A stretch of 37,488 nucleotides of DNA from contig NZ_JAQFWQ010000072.1 of NCBI RefSeq assembly GCF_027706725.1, forward strand, positions 1 through 37,488, read 5' to 3'. The notes below the pieces were generated by a model that did no database searches, was not told the origin of the DNA, and was given only the letters and a program-made list of their open reading frames with translations. This document shows, one piece after another, positions 17,143 through 24,861 of the stretch (position 1 is its first letter; each line of letters opens with the position of its first letter). The translations under genes were made by a program, and so were the position numbers. The DNA comes from Nocardiopsis endophytica (GTDB lineage Bacteria; Actinomycetota; Actinomycetes; Streptosporangiales; Streptosporangiaceae).

Positions 17143-18165
17143 TCATCCAGGGCGCCGGGGAGGGTGTGTCAGCTCGGGCCGGACCGGTGCCGGGGGGCGG
17201 GCGCCCCCCGGCACGGGAGCCGTCTGGGCCCGCCACATGGCCCGCAGCGACTCCTCCAGGGTGGTCCGCGGCCGCCAGCCGAGGAGCGTCCCGGCGAGCC
17301 GGACGTCGGCCAGCGACCAGTCCCCGCCCAGCCCGGCGACCGGAGCGGGCTCCTCGGCCACCGCGCCGCGCGGGAGCCCGGCCACCGCGGCCATCAGGGC
17401 GACCGCCTCGGTGATGGGCACGGCCCTCCCGCCGCCGATGTTGACCGCGTGCCCGGACGCCTCCCGAACCTCGGCGGCGCGCAGCACCGCCTCGGCGACG
17501 TCCCGGACGTCGACGAAGTCGCGCCGCGCGTCGGCGACGCGGAGCGCCGGGCGGCCTCCCGCGGCGGCCTCGCGGAACAGCCGCAGCAGCAGGCCCGGGA
17601 AGGAGGCCGGCGAGGGGTGCGGACCGCACACGTTGGCCAGCCTGAGCACCACCGCGTCGGCCCGGCCCTCCCGGGCCGCCGCCAGCGCCTCGCGCGACCC
17701 GGCCAGCCTGCTGCGGGCGTAGGCGTTGGCCGGGCGGGGCGGGGTCCGCTCGTCCACCGCCGTCCCGGGCGCTGCCGGGCCGTACTCGTGCAGGGTGCCC
17801 AGGTGGACCAGGCGCGGCGGGCGGGGCTGGTCGGCGGCGGCCTCCAGGAGGGTGCGGACCGCGCCGACGTTGGCCGCCCGCAGGTCCTCCTCCGACCGGT
17901 CCCAGCCGTCGCGGGCGTTGGCCGCGTCGACGGCGTTGACGACGACGCGCGCGTCCGCCCCGCGCAGCAGGGCGCCGACCTCCCCCGGACCGGCGGCCGC
18001 CAGGTCCATGGGGTGGAACGGGTGGCCCCGCATGTGCTCGGCGGGGCCCCGGGCGACCGCGAGGACGGGGCGGCCGCGCGCGGCGCAGGCCGCGACGACG
18101 TGCCGCCCCACCCATCCGGTCGCGCCGAGCACCACGACGGTCCCGCCGTCCGCGGCGGGCGTCAT
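17143..18165 (-). CDS. NDP-hexose 4-ketoreductase (EvaE-like extended SDR)
   Basis: This 340-residue NAD-dependent epimerase/dehydratase-family protein has the Rossmann motif [13 protein letters not shown]. It also has HLGTLHEYG where the family has its catalytic Ser/Thr region, and [14 protein letters not shown]. In a vancosamine-type pathway it reduces the C-4 ketone last, fixing the C-4 stereochemistry. The usual Tyr-x3-Lys catalytic pair appears as Tyr-Ala-Arg-Ser-Arg (YARSR, Tyr codon 17721-17719, Arg codon 17709-17707), so the lysine is replaced by Arg. The ATG overlaps the epimerase stop (ATGA). The Arg substitution leaves some doubt about the exact reaction. Confidence 0.88.
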   Translation of the reverse strand: MTPAADGGTVVVLGATGWVGRHVVAACAARGRPVLAVARGPAEHMRGHPFHPMDLAAAGPGEVGALLRGADARVVVNAVDAANARDGWDRSEEDLRAANVGAVRTLLEAAADQPRPPRLVHLGTLHEYGPAAPGTAVDERTPPRPANAYARSRLAGSREALAAAREGRADAVVLRLANVCGPHPSPASFPGLLLRLFREAAAGGRPALRVADARRDFVDVRDVAEAVLRAAEVREASGHAVNIGGGRAVPITEAVALMAAVAGLPRGAVAEEPAPVAGLGGDWSLADVRLAGTLLGWRPRTTLEESLRAMWRAQTAPVPGGARPPAPVRPELTHPPRRPG

Positions 18166-18791
18166 CCGGTCCCCGCCGCGGACCGCAGCTCATCGTCCAG
18201 CTCGCGGCAGCGGCCGTAGTCGGGCAGCAGCCCGGCGTCCGCGGCCTCGGCCAGGGTCGGCGCCGCGCGGTCCCGCTCGGACAGCACCGGCGCGACCCCG
18301 CCGGGCAGCGGCAGCCTGAGCTCGGGGTCGGTCGGCGCGATCGCCCGCTCGTTCTCGGCGACGTACTCCCGGGAGAGGGTGTAGCTCATCGCGGTGTCGT
18401 CCTGGAGCGCCGCGAACAGGTGCCCGACGCCGACCGGCAGGTAGGCCGCGCGGGCGTCGTAGGGGTCCAGCACCACGCTCTCCCAGCGGCCGAAGGTGGG
18501 CGAGCCCAGCCGCAGGTCGACGATGAAGTCCAGCGCCCGCCCCTGCGGGCAGTGCACGAACTTGGCCATGCCCGGGGGCGTGGCGGTGTAGTGCAGCCCC
18601 CGCACGACGCCGCGGCGGGAGAGGCTGTAGCTGGTCTGGGCGACGGGGAAGAGGCGGTGCCCCGTCGCCCGGGCGAACGCCGACTCCTGGAAGGGGGAGA
18701 CGAAGGAGCCGCGGGTGTCGGTGTACACGTGCGGGGTGAAGACGAACGCGCCCTCGATGGCGAGTCTGCGCACCTGCATTCCGCGGTTCAC
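18162..18791 (-). CDS. dTDP-4-keto-6-deoxyhexose 5-epimerase / 3,5-epimerase (EvaD/RmlC-like)
   Basis: This 209-residue cupin-fold epimerase shows RRGVVRGLHYTATPPGMAKF with the catalytic His, FIVDLRLGSPTFGRWESVVL, and PVGVGHLFAAL. These are the standard RmlC landmarks. It inverts C-5 (and possibly C-3) to give an L-configured sugar. With C-3 already carrying a methyl and an amine, a 5-epimerase is the likelier role. The GTG at 18791 overlaps the methyltransferase stop (GTGA); an in-frame ATG at 18779 is an alternative start. Confidence 0.93.
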   Translation of the reverse strand: MNRGMQVRRLAIEGAFVFTPHVYTDTRGSFVSPFQESAFARATGHRLFPVAQTSYSLSRRGVVRGLHYTATPPGMAKFVHCPQGRALDFIVDLRLGSPTFGRWESVVLDPYDARAAYLPVGVGHLFAALQDDTAMSYTLSREYVAENERAIAPTDPELRLPLPGGVAPVLSERDRAAPTLAEAADAGLLPDYGRCRELDDELRSAAGTG

Positions 18792-19525
18792 CCCCCGCCC
18801 TTCGCGACCCCGACGAACAGGCCCGGCCCGTCCCCGGGCAGGTACTCGACCGCGCAGCCCGCCTCCTCGAACGCCCGCTCGTACTCCTCGCGCGCGACGA
18901 CGGCCAGCACGTGCTCGTCCGTGAAGTGCCGGATCCCGTTCTCCCGGTCGGCCACGATGTAGTGCACCTCCATCCGGTGCGCACCGTCCTCCAGTACGGC
19001 CCGGGAGACCCGCGAGACGGTCCTGGCGCCGACGGTGAAGGTGTCCGCGACCACGTGCCGGTCCAGCGCCGTCTCCGGGAAGTACCAGGGCTCCAGCACG
19101 ATCACGCCGCCGGGCTCCAGGTGCCGGGCGAAGGAGGCCAGCGTGGCACGCACGCCCTCGGCACCGCCCGTGTAGCCGATCGAGCTGAACATGCAGGTGA
19201 CCGCGTCGAACCGGCGGCCGAGCCGGAAGTCGCGCATGTCGCCCGTGTGCAGCGCGGTCCCCGGCAGCCGCTCGCGGGCCACCCGGAGCATGTCCTCGGC
19301 CAGGTCCACCCCTTCGACCGTGTCGAAGCGGTCCGCCAGGTGGCGCAGGTGCGCCCCGGTCCCGCAGGCCGCGTCGAGCAGCGACACCGCCCCGGGACGG
19401 CGTTCCGTGATGATCGCGGCGACGCGCTCGGCATCGGCCGCGTAGTCCTTGCCCCGGCCGCTGTAGACGTCCTCGTAGAGTTCGGCCCAGCGGTAGATCC
19501 CCGCCAGGCCGCCGTCGCGCGTCAT
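18788..19525 (-). CDS. Amino-sugar N,N-dimethyltransferase (DesVI/TylM1-like)
   Basis: This 245-residue SAM-dependent methyltransferase closely follows the DesVI/TylM1 pattern. It has YEDVYSGRGKDYAADAE near the N-terminus, SLLDAACGTGAHL (SAM motif I), GDMRDFRLGRRFDAVTCMFSSIGY, LEPGGVIVLEPWYFPET, HRMEVHYIVAD and a terminal LFVGVAKGG. DesVI and TylM1 add two methyls to the 3-amino group of TDP-3-amino-3,6-dideoxyglucose. Here the acceptor should be the C-3 amine of a C-3-methylated sugar. The start overlaps the C-methyltransferase stop (ATGA). One versus two methyl transfers cannot be told from sequence. Confidence 0.94.
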   Translation of the reverse strand: MTRDGGLAGIYRWAELYEDVYSGRGKDYAADAERVAAIITERRPGAVSLLDAACGTGAHLRHLADRFDTVEGVDLAEDMLRVARERLPGTALHTGDMRDFRLGRRFDAVTCMFSSIGYTGGAEGVRATLASFARHLEPGGVIVLEPWYFPETALDRHVVADTFTVGARTVSRVSRAVLEDGAHRMEVHYIVADRENGIRHFTDEHVLAVVAREEYERAFEEAGCAVEYLPGDGPGLFVGVAKGGG

Positions 19526-20772
19526 ACGACCCGCACCTCCGGGACGTAGAGCACCCACTTGCCGCCGGCCTCGCGGAACCCCTGCTCCTTGGCCATGATC
19601 TCGTCGGCGTGGTTCCAGGCGAAGAGCAGTGCGTAGTCCGGGTACGGCTCGGAGAACCCCTCCGGGGCGACCACGGGGATGTGCGCGCCCGGGGTGAGGC
19701 GGCCCTGCTTGGCGGGCGTGCTGTCGTGCACCCGGGCGACCAGGTCCGGGCCGATCCCGCAGTAGTTGGTGACGGTCGCGCTCTTGGCGGTGGCGCCGTA
19801 CGCGACGACGGTGCGGCCCTCCTCCTTCAGCCGGCGCAGGAGGGAGGACAGGTCGCCGCGGATGGCGGCCACCGCCTCGGCGAACCCGCGCAGGGTCTCG
19901 GGGGCGTGCAGCCGGGCCGCCTCCTCCTGCTCGATCAGCTCGGCCACGGCGGGCGACGGTGTGCGGGCCCCTTGGCGCGCCAGCGTGTAGCGGACCTCGC
20001 CGCCGTGCACCGGCAGGCGCTCGACGTCCACCAGCTCCAGTCCGCCGCGCCGGGCCATCTGCTGCACGGAGGTGGCGGTGAAGAAGTAGAAGTGCTCGTC
20101 GTAGATCTGGTCGAAGGAGGTCTTGGCGACGATGTCGCCGAGGTAGGGGTCCTCGAAGACGAACACGCCGTCGGGCCCCAGCAGGACGTCGACCCCTTCC
20201 AGGATGGACCCCATGTAGGGGATGTGGCAGAGCGTGTTGGCGGCGAAGACGACGTCGGCGGGCCCGTACTCCTCGCGCACCGCCTTGGCGGTCGCGGCCT
20301 CGAAGAACTCCTCCCGCACGGCGACCCCGGCCTCCCGGGCGACGGCCGCGACGCTGCCGGAGGGCTCGAATCCGAGGTGGCGCACCCCGGCGTCGCGGAC
20401 CGTGCCCAGCATCACGCCGTCGTTGGAGCCGATCTCCACGATGAAGGGGGACTCGGACGACGCCTCCTTCTCCAGGAAGCGGCGTGCGGTGGCGCGGAAG
20501 TGCTCGCGCATCACCGCCGATCCCTGGGAGAAGTACGGGTAGTCGGCGTTGAACATGCGCTCCCGGGGGACCTCCTCCATGAGCTGGACCATCGTGCAGG
20601 AGCCGCACAGGCCCACGGCGAGCCGGTAGAAGAACTCGCCGGAGGCATCGCCGCCCGGGTCGAGGAACGCGTCGGAGAGCGGCTGCCGCCCGAGGTCGAG
20701 GAAGCCGTGGACGTCCCCTCCGCAGATGCGGCACTGGACGGGGCCGAGCTCCGTTCCGGCGGGTCCGGTCAT
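19522..20772 (-). CDS. NDP-hexose 3-C-methyltransferase (EvaC/TylC3-like)
   Basis: This 416-residue SAM enzyme carries the N-terminal zinc site (Cys14, Cys17, Cys56, Cys59 in CRICGG...CGSC), the SAM fold at FIVEIGSNDGVML, and the family active-site segment YDEHFYFFT. It also has a C-terminal Rossmann-like half with VVAYGATAKSATV. TylC3-type enzymes methylate C-3 of 4-keto-deoxysugars, giving a branched sugar such as vancosamine or mycarose. AAGGAG lies before the ATG at 20772. It is the first gene of the eight-gene sugar operon and diverges from the acyltransferase gene across 255 nt. Confidence 0.95.
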   Translation of the reverse strand: MTGPAGTELGPVQCRICGGDVHGFLDLGRQPLSDAFLDPGGDASGEFFYRLAVGLCGSCTMVQLMEEVPRERMFNADYPYFSQGSAVMREHFRATARRFLEKEASSESPFIVEIGSNDGVMLGTVRDAGVRHLGFEPSGSVAAVAREAGVAVREEFFEAATAKAVREEYGPADVVFAANTLCHIPYMGSILEGVDVLLGPDGVFVFEDPYLGDIVAKTSFDQIYDEHFYFFTATSVQQMARRGGLELVDVERLPVHGGEVRYTLARQGARTPSPAVAELIEQEEAARLHAPETLRGFAEAVAAIRGDLSSLLRRLKEEGRTVVAYGATAKSATVTNYCGIGPDLVARVHDSTPAKQGRLTPGAHIPVVAPEGFSEPYPDYALLFAWNHADEIMAKEQGFREAGGKWVLYVPEVRVV

Positions 20773-20812
20773 AGGTCTGCTCCTTGGCGTGAGGCGGAGG
20801 GCACCGCCCCCG

Positions 20813-20864
20813 ACCCTTCCCCGGGCGGGCGCCTGCGGCCAGGAGGCGCGTTCGAGCGTGTCAA
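20813..20864 (-). promoter_or_regulatory. Putative promoter of the deoxysugar operon
   Basis: On the minus strand TTGACA (20864-20859) starts a TGACACGCTC element. It is followed 22 nt on from the T of TGAC by TGGCCG, and then by AAGGGT (20818-20813) after a 17-nt gap. The arrangement is one base off the spacing seen before the SRPBCC and P450 genes. It is placed 40 nt before the C-methyltransferase ATG. Confidence 0.35.
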
Positions 20865-21027
20865 GTCGCCGCGGCGGCCGACCGGCCCGGCCGGCGTCCG
20901 GGTTCGGACATTTTTCGCTGATCATGACAAAGGAGGATTTGAGCAGTAGGGAACGGGCGGCGCGGGGCCCACGATCACCGGACCGCGCCCGGCCACGCCG
21001 CGGGCGCCCTTCCGAAAGGACCCGTCC

Positions 21028-22233
21028 ATGACCACCCCGCGCGCGGCCGAGCGGCCGTCCTCCCCGCCGGAGGACACCGCCCGCCGCCACCTCGGCGAAG
21101 TCCAGGGCTTACGCGGCCTCGCGGTCTCCCTCGTCGTGGTGGCGCACATCAACTCCACCCACCTGACCGGCGGCTACATCGGCGTCGACGTCTTCTTCGC
21201 GGTCTCCGGCTTCATCATCACCACCCTGCTCCTGCGCGAGGCGCGTGAACACGGGCGCGTCCGCCTCACCGCCTTCTACGCCCGCAGGATCCGGCGGATC
21301 CTGCCCGCGGCGACCCTGGTCCTGGTGACCGCCGGCGCGGCCTCCCTCGCGCTGCTGCCCCCCGCGCAGACCGCCGAGACCGGACGCCAGCTGCTGGCCT
21401 CCGCCCTCTTCGCGGAGAACCTGCTGCTGGCCTCCTACCACGCCCCGGGCGTGGCCGACTTCCCGGCCGAGACCATGAACGCCGTCGCCCACTACTGGTC
21501 GCTGGCCACCGAGGAGCAGTTCTACCTGGTGTGGCCGCTGCTGGTGATCGGCTGGACCGCCCTGCCCCGCCGCCTGCGCGGCCTGCGCACCCTGTTCGCC
21601 GCCGGGAGCGTGCTCCTCCTGGGCTCCCTGGCCGCCTCGGCGCTGCTCACCTCCCCCGACGGGATGGGCATGGCCTTCTACCTGTCGCACACCCGCCTCT
21701 GGGAGCTCGCCGCCGGCTGCCTGCTGGCCGTCGCCCTGGTGCGCCTGTCCGTGCCCGTCCGCGTGCGCGCGCCGCTGGGCTGGGCCGGGCTCGCCGCCAT
21801 CCTCGCCTCCGCCTTCCTCTTCGACGAGCGGACCGCCTTCCCCGGCTGGATCGCCGCGGTGCCGGTCCTGGGCACCCTCGCGGTGATCGCCGCCGCGGAC
21901 TCCCCCGGCCGGTGGACCGCCTACCGGCTGCTCAGCACCGCGCCGGCGCGGTTCGTCGGCGACGTCTCCTACTCCCTCTACCTGTGGCACTGGCCGCTGA
22001 TCGTGTTCTGGCCCGCCCTCACCGGCGGCCGCCTGAGCTGGGGCTGGCCCGACGGCCTCATCATCGGCGTGCTGTCGCTGCTGCTGGCGTGGGGGACGAA
22101 GGTCCTGGTCGAGGACCCGGTGCGACACGGTCCCCGCCTGCGCTCCCCGCGGGCCGCGGCGGCCTTCGCCGCCGGCTGCACCCTGCTGATCGCGGCGCTG
22201 GCGTGGGGGATGCTCTCCGCCTCGGGCGTCTGA
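21028..22233 (+). CDS. OafA/YrhL-type membrane O-acyltransferase
   Basis: This 401-residue acyltransferase-3 family protein has about ten hydrophobic segments. Family landmarks are QGLRGLAVSLVVVAH (Arg and catalytic-type His), GGYIGVDVFFAVSGFII, HYWSLATEEQFYLVWP and SYSLYLWHWPLIV. It lacks the C-terminal SGNH hydrolase domain found in many cell-wall members. That makes it more like the secondary-metabolite acyltransferases that acylate sugar or aglycone hydroxyls with acyl-CoA. Leu28 is encoded by TTA (21109-21111), the rare bldA-dependent codon; it is the only in-frame TTA I noticed in the window. AAAGGA precedes the ATG. It lies upstream of the precursor-peptide gene on the same strand. Confidence 0.92.
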   Translation: MTTPRAAERPSSPPEDTARRHLGEVQGLRGLAVSLVVVAHINSTHLTGGYIGVDVFFAVSGFIITTLLLREAREHGRVRLTAFYARRIRRILPAATLVLVTAGAASLALLPPAQTAETGRQLLASALFAENLLLASYHAPGVADFPAETMNAVAHYWSLATEEQFYLVWPLLVIGWTALPRRLRGLRTLFAAGSVLLLGSLAASALLTSPDGMGMAFYLSHTRLWELAAGCLLAVALVRLSVPVRVRAPLGWAGLAAILASAFLFDERTAFPGWIAAVPVLGTLAVIAAADSPGRWTAYRLLSTAPARFVGDVSYSLYLWHWPLIVFWPALTGGRLSWGWPDGLIIGVLSLLLAWGTKVLVEDPVRHGPRLRSPRAAAAFAAGCTLLIAALAWGMLSASGV

Positions 22234-22286
22234 CCGCCCGCCGCGCGGCACGAGGGGGGACCCATGAGAATCACACGTGTCCACCG

Positions 22287-22326
22287 TGACGGGGGCACTC
22301 CCTATCGAGCGGCACTTCTGTAGAGA
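22287..22326 (+). promoter_or_regulatory. Putative promoter of the precursor-peptide gene
   Basis: TCGAGCG (22305-22311) is identical to the heptamer bound by several SARP activators. It ends 9 nt before TAGAGA (22321-22326), a good -10 candidate. A second exact copy at 11 or 22 nt upstream is not present, which weakens the SARP reading. TGACGG starts at 22287 and recurs 35-36 nt before a -10-like hexamer at the second flavin-reductase gene. Confidence 0.35.
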
Positions 22327-22355
22327 ATGGACGCACGGACCATGAACCGGCGCGC

Positions 22356-22364
22356 AAGGAGGAG
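22356..22364 (+). promoter_or_regulatory. Strong ribosome-binding site of the precursor gene
   Basis: AAGGAGGAG lies 7 nt before the ATG at 22372. It fixes that start in preference to in-frame upstream ATGs at 22327 and 22342. It is among the strongest Shine-Dalgarno sequences in the window, as expected for a precursor needed in excess over its enzyme. Confidence 0.85.
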
Positions 22365-22371
22365 ACCGACG

Positions 22372-22539
22372 ATGGACTCGGCCACGACGGACCAGGTTCA
22401 CGACACCGGCGACGGCACCGACGCCCTCGACCTGAACATCCACGTCTTCGAGAGCTGGTCCGCCTCCCCCGAGGCCACCATGAACCCCACCACCATCACC
22501 TGGGCCGTCGCGCAAGGGCACGGCGGACCGGCGGTCTGA
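22372..22539 (+). CDS. Cysteine-free RiPP-like precursor peptide, 55 residues
   Basis: The peptide begins MDSATTDQVHDTGDGTDALD and continues LNIHVFESWSASPEATMNP, then TTITWAVAQGHGGPAV. The first half is acidic with a hydrophobic ALDLNIHVFE patch, the style of leader bound by RRE domains in azole-forming RiPP systems. The second half is rich in Ser, Thr, Asn and Gly and has no Cys. Candidate modifiable residues are Ser30, Ser32, Thr36, Thr40, Thr41 and Thr43. The stop is directly followed by the GTG of the YcaO fusion gene, so the pair is coupled. The leader/core boundary is unknown; the Ser-Trp-Ser or Met37 region are candidate starts. I do not recognise the core from any named family. Confidence 0.75.
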   Translation: MDSATTDQVHDTGDGTDALDLNIHVFESWSASPEATMNPTTITWAVAQGHGGPAV

Positions 22540-24837
22540 GTGCCGCAGGATCCCGAGACGGGCGGCCTCCGGGGCCCCTTGGCCTTCAAGGCGGGTCTGC
22601 ACGCGCGGACCGTCCCCGGTCAGGCCGTCTACCTCTTCTCCGAACACCGGGTCACCGCACTGCGCGGGCGCCACGTGGAGGCCCTGGCCCCGCTGCTGGA
22701 CGGGACCCACGACCTGGCGGCCCTGCAGCGCGCCGCCCCGGCCGGGCTGGCCCCGGACAGGGTCGCCGAACTCGTCGCCCGCCTGGACCGGGCCGGCCTC
22801 ATCGGCCCCGCACCTCAGGCCCCGCCGGAGAGGGCCGCCTTCTGGGAGGCCGGAGGCGCCGACCCGGCCGCCGCCGAGCGCTCGGTCGCCGGGACCGCGG
22901 TGCAGCCCGTGGCGGTCGGCACGGCGGACGCCGAGGGGACCGCCTCGGCGCTGGCCGACACCGGTCTGGGGGTGCGCGAACCGGTCCGGCACGCGCCTGG
23001 GTCCCCGCTCCGGCTCGCCCCCGACGCCGACCTGACCGTCGTGCTGTGCACCGACTACCTCGCCCCCGGGCTGGACGAGGTGGACGCCGCGCACCGCGAG
23101 CGCGGCCGCCCCTGGCTGCTCGCCCGCCCCACCGGCGCCGTCATGTGGATCGGGCCGGTGTTCACTCCAGGGGAGGGCGGAGGCTGCTGGCACTGCCTGG
23201 CACACCGCCTGCGCTTCCACCGCCAGGGTGAACTCCACGCGCTGGAGGCCGTGGGCGGCGCCGGGCGGGTGGACCGCCCTCGCGCCGCCGTCCCCGCGCT
23301 CACCGCCGCGGGGGCCGGACTGGTCGCCACGGAGGCGGCCAAGTGGGCCGCCGGGCACCGCGGCTCCTGGCAGCGCTCCGTCTGGACCATGGACACCATC
23401 ACCCTGGAGGCGCGCCTGCACCCGCTGCACGCCCGCCCCCAGTGCCCCGCCTGCGGCGACCCCTCCCTCGTCCGGGCGCAGGCCCAGCGCCCGGTGCGGC
23501 CGCGCCCGCACCCGCGCTCCCGGGAGGCGGAGGAGGGCACCGGCCACCGGACCGTGTCGTCCCGCGAGGTACTCGACGCCTACGCGCACCTGATCGGCCC
23601 GGTCACCGGCCTGGTCAAGGAGCTCACCCCCGTCGAGGGGCCGCCCGGGACCCACACCTACCGCAGCGGCCCCAACGCGGCGGCCCCCGGGACGGGGGTG
23701 GACGGGATGCGCGCCGTGCTGCGGGTGGAGAACGGCGGCAAGGGGACCACGGACGAGCAGGCCCGGGCGAGCGCGCTGTGCGAGGCGCTGGAGCGGCGCA
23801 GCGGGACCTATCACGGGGACGAGGAGCGGATCCGGGGGAGCTACACGGAGTTCGCCGGCACCGCGGTGCACCCGGCCGACTGCCTGCTCTACGACCCCCG
23901 GCAATACGCCGGCCGCGAGCGGTGGAACGCCGAGCACGGTGCCTTCCAGTTCGTGTGCGCGCCCTTCGACGAGGACGCCGCGACCGACTGGACCCCGCTG
24001 TGGTCGCTCACCGAGGAGCGCCGGCGGCTCCTCCCCACGGCGATGCTGTACTTCGGGGCCCCCGCGGAGCGGGCCGAGCCCGTGGTCACGGCCGACTCCA
24101 ACGGCTGCGCGGCCGGGGCGCTCCTGGAGGACGCCGTGCTCCAGGGCGCCCTGGAGGTCGTGGAGCGGGACGCCGTGGCGCTGTGGTGGTACAACCGCAC
24201 GGTCCACCCCGGCGTGGACCTGGACGCCTTCGCCGACCCCTGGGTGGATCGGATGCGCGGGGTGTACCCCGGCCTCGGGCGGGAGTTCTGGGTCCTGGAC
24301 GTCACCTCCGACCTGGGGGTGCCGACGATGGCCGCGGTGACCCGGCGCACGGACGGCGGGCCGGAGGAGGTCATGTTCGGCTTCGGGGCGCACCTGGACG
24401 CGCGGGTGGCCCTGCGCAGGGCGGTCGCGGAGATGAACCAGCTCCTCGGCGCGGCCGGGCCGGCCACCGACTGGGGCGACCCGGACGCCGACCGCTGGCT
24501 GCGCGGCCCGGGGACGGCGGCCGGCGCCTACCTGCTCCCCGACCCGGACCGGCCGCCCTCCGCCCCCGGCGACCACCCGTCGGGGCCCGGGGACGACGCG
24601 GCCGCCGACGTCCTGGACCTGCGGGACCGGTTCGCCGCACGCGGCCTGGACATGCTGGTGCTCGACCAGACGCGGCCGGACATCGGGCTCCCGGTGGCCA
24701 AGGTCGTCGTCCCGGGGATGCGCGGCATGTGGGCGCGCTACGCCCCCGGCCGGCTCTTCGACGTCCCGGTGGAGCTGGGCCGCCTGCCCGCTCCGACCGC
24801 CTACGCCGACCTCAACCCCTACCCGCTGTTCCTGTGA
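22540..24837 (+). CDS. Fused azoline-forming cyclodehydratase (RRE/E1-like domain plus YcaO)
   Basis: This 765-residue fusion protein has three parts. Residues 1-95 look like a winged-helix leader-recognition region. Residues up to about 310 form an E1/ThiF-like part with a zinc site (C216-W-H-C219 and C302-P-A-C305). Residues from about 335 to 765 form the YcaO domain. YcaO landmarks are ALCEALERRSG (E415, E418), DSNGCAAGALLEDAVLQGALEVVERDAVALWW (given here by its ends, 519-550) and FGAHLDARVALRRAVAEMNQLL. The C-terminus LNPYPLFL is a variant of the proline-rich tail. YcaO enzymes activate backbone amides with ATP, cyclising Ser/Thr/Cys to azolines or forming thioamides or amidines. No TfuA, flavin dehydrogenase or protease is visible nearby. 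Confidence 0.92.
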   Translation: MPQDPETGGLRGPLAFKAGLHARTVPGQAVYLFSEHRVTALRGRHVEALAPLLDGTHDLAALQRAAPAGLAPDRVAELVARLDRAGLIGPAPQAPPERAAFWEAGGADPAAAERSVAGTAVQPVAVGTADAEGTASALADTGLGVREPVRHAPGSPLRLAPDADLTVVLCTDYLAPGLDEVDAAHRERGRPWLLARPTGAVMWIGPVFTPGEGGGCWHCLAHRLRFHRQGELHALEAVGGAGRVDRPRAAVPALTAAGAGLVATEAAKWAAGHRGSWQRSVWTMDTITLEARLHPLHARPQCPACGDPSLVRAQAQRPVRPRPHPRSREAEEGTGHRTVSSREVLDAYAHLIGPVTGLVKELTPVEGPPGTHTYRSGPNAAAPGTGVDGMRAVLRVENGGKGTTDEQARASALCEALERRSGTYHGDEERIRGSYTEFAGTAVHPADCLLYDPRQYAGRERWNAEHGAFQFVCAPFDEDAATDWTPLWSLTEERRRLLPTAMLYFGAPAERAEPVVTADSNGCAAGALLEDAVLQGALEVVERDAVALWWYNRTVHPGVDLDAFADPWVDRMRGVYPGLGREFWVLDVTSDLGVPTMAAVTRRTDGGPEEVMFGFGAHLDARVALRRAVAEMNQLLGAAGPATDWGDPDADRWLRGPGTAAGAYLLPDPDRPPSAPGDHPSGPGDDAAADVLDLRDRFAARGLDMLVLDQTRPDIGLPVAKVVVPGMRGMWARYAPGRLFDVPVELGRLPAPTAYADLNPYPLFL

Positions 24838-24861
24838 CCGGCACGGCGGCGGGCCGACCGC

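Noticed and set aside
12420-20772. Nitro- or nitroso-sugar (kijanose/rubranitrose type) pathway
   Set aside because: No acyl-CoA-dehydrogenase-like flavin nitrososynthase is encoded; the N-methyltransferase instead points to a dimethylamino sugar.
20923-21031. Short frame (ATGACAAAGGAGG start) ending in TGA that overlaps the acyltransferase ATG, possible leader peptide
   Set aside because: The Shine-Dalgarno-like GGAGG lies inside rather than before it, the sequence is Arg/Pro-rich and shows no attenuation pattern.
21109-24576. Minus-strand open frame of 1155 codons opposite the acyltransferase and YcaO genes
   Set aside because: Repetitive Gly/Arg/Gln-rich translation without motifs; the plus strand carries clear acyltransferase and YcaO domains and a good ribosome site.
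22372-24837. Thiopeptide or lanthipeptide system
   Set aside because: The precursor lacks Cys and the Ser/Cys-dense core of thiopeptides, and no split dehydratase, LanM/LanC or pyridine synthase is present.
22372-24837. Thioamitide-type system
   Set aside because: No TfuA partner, HopA1-like or phosphotransferase proteins are encoded, and the YcaO is the E1-fused cyclodehydratase type.
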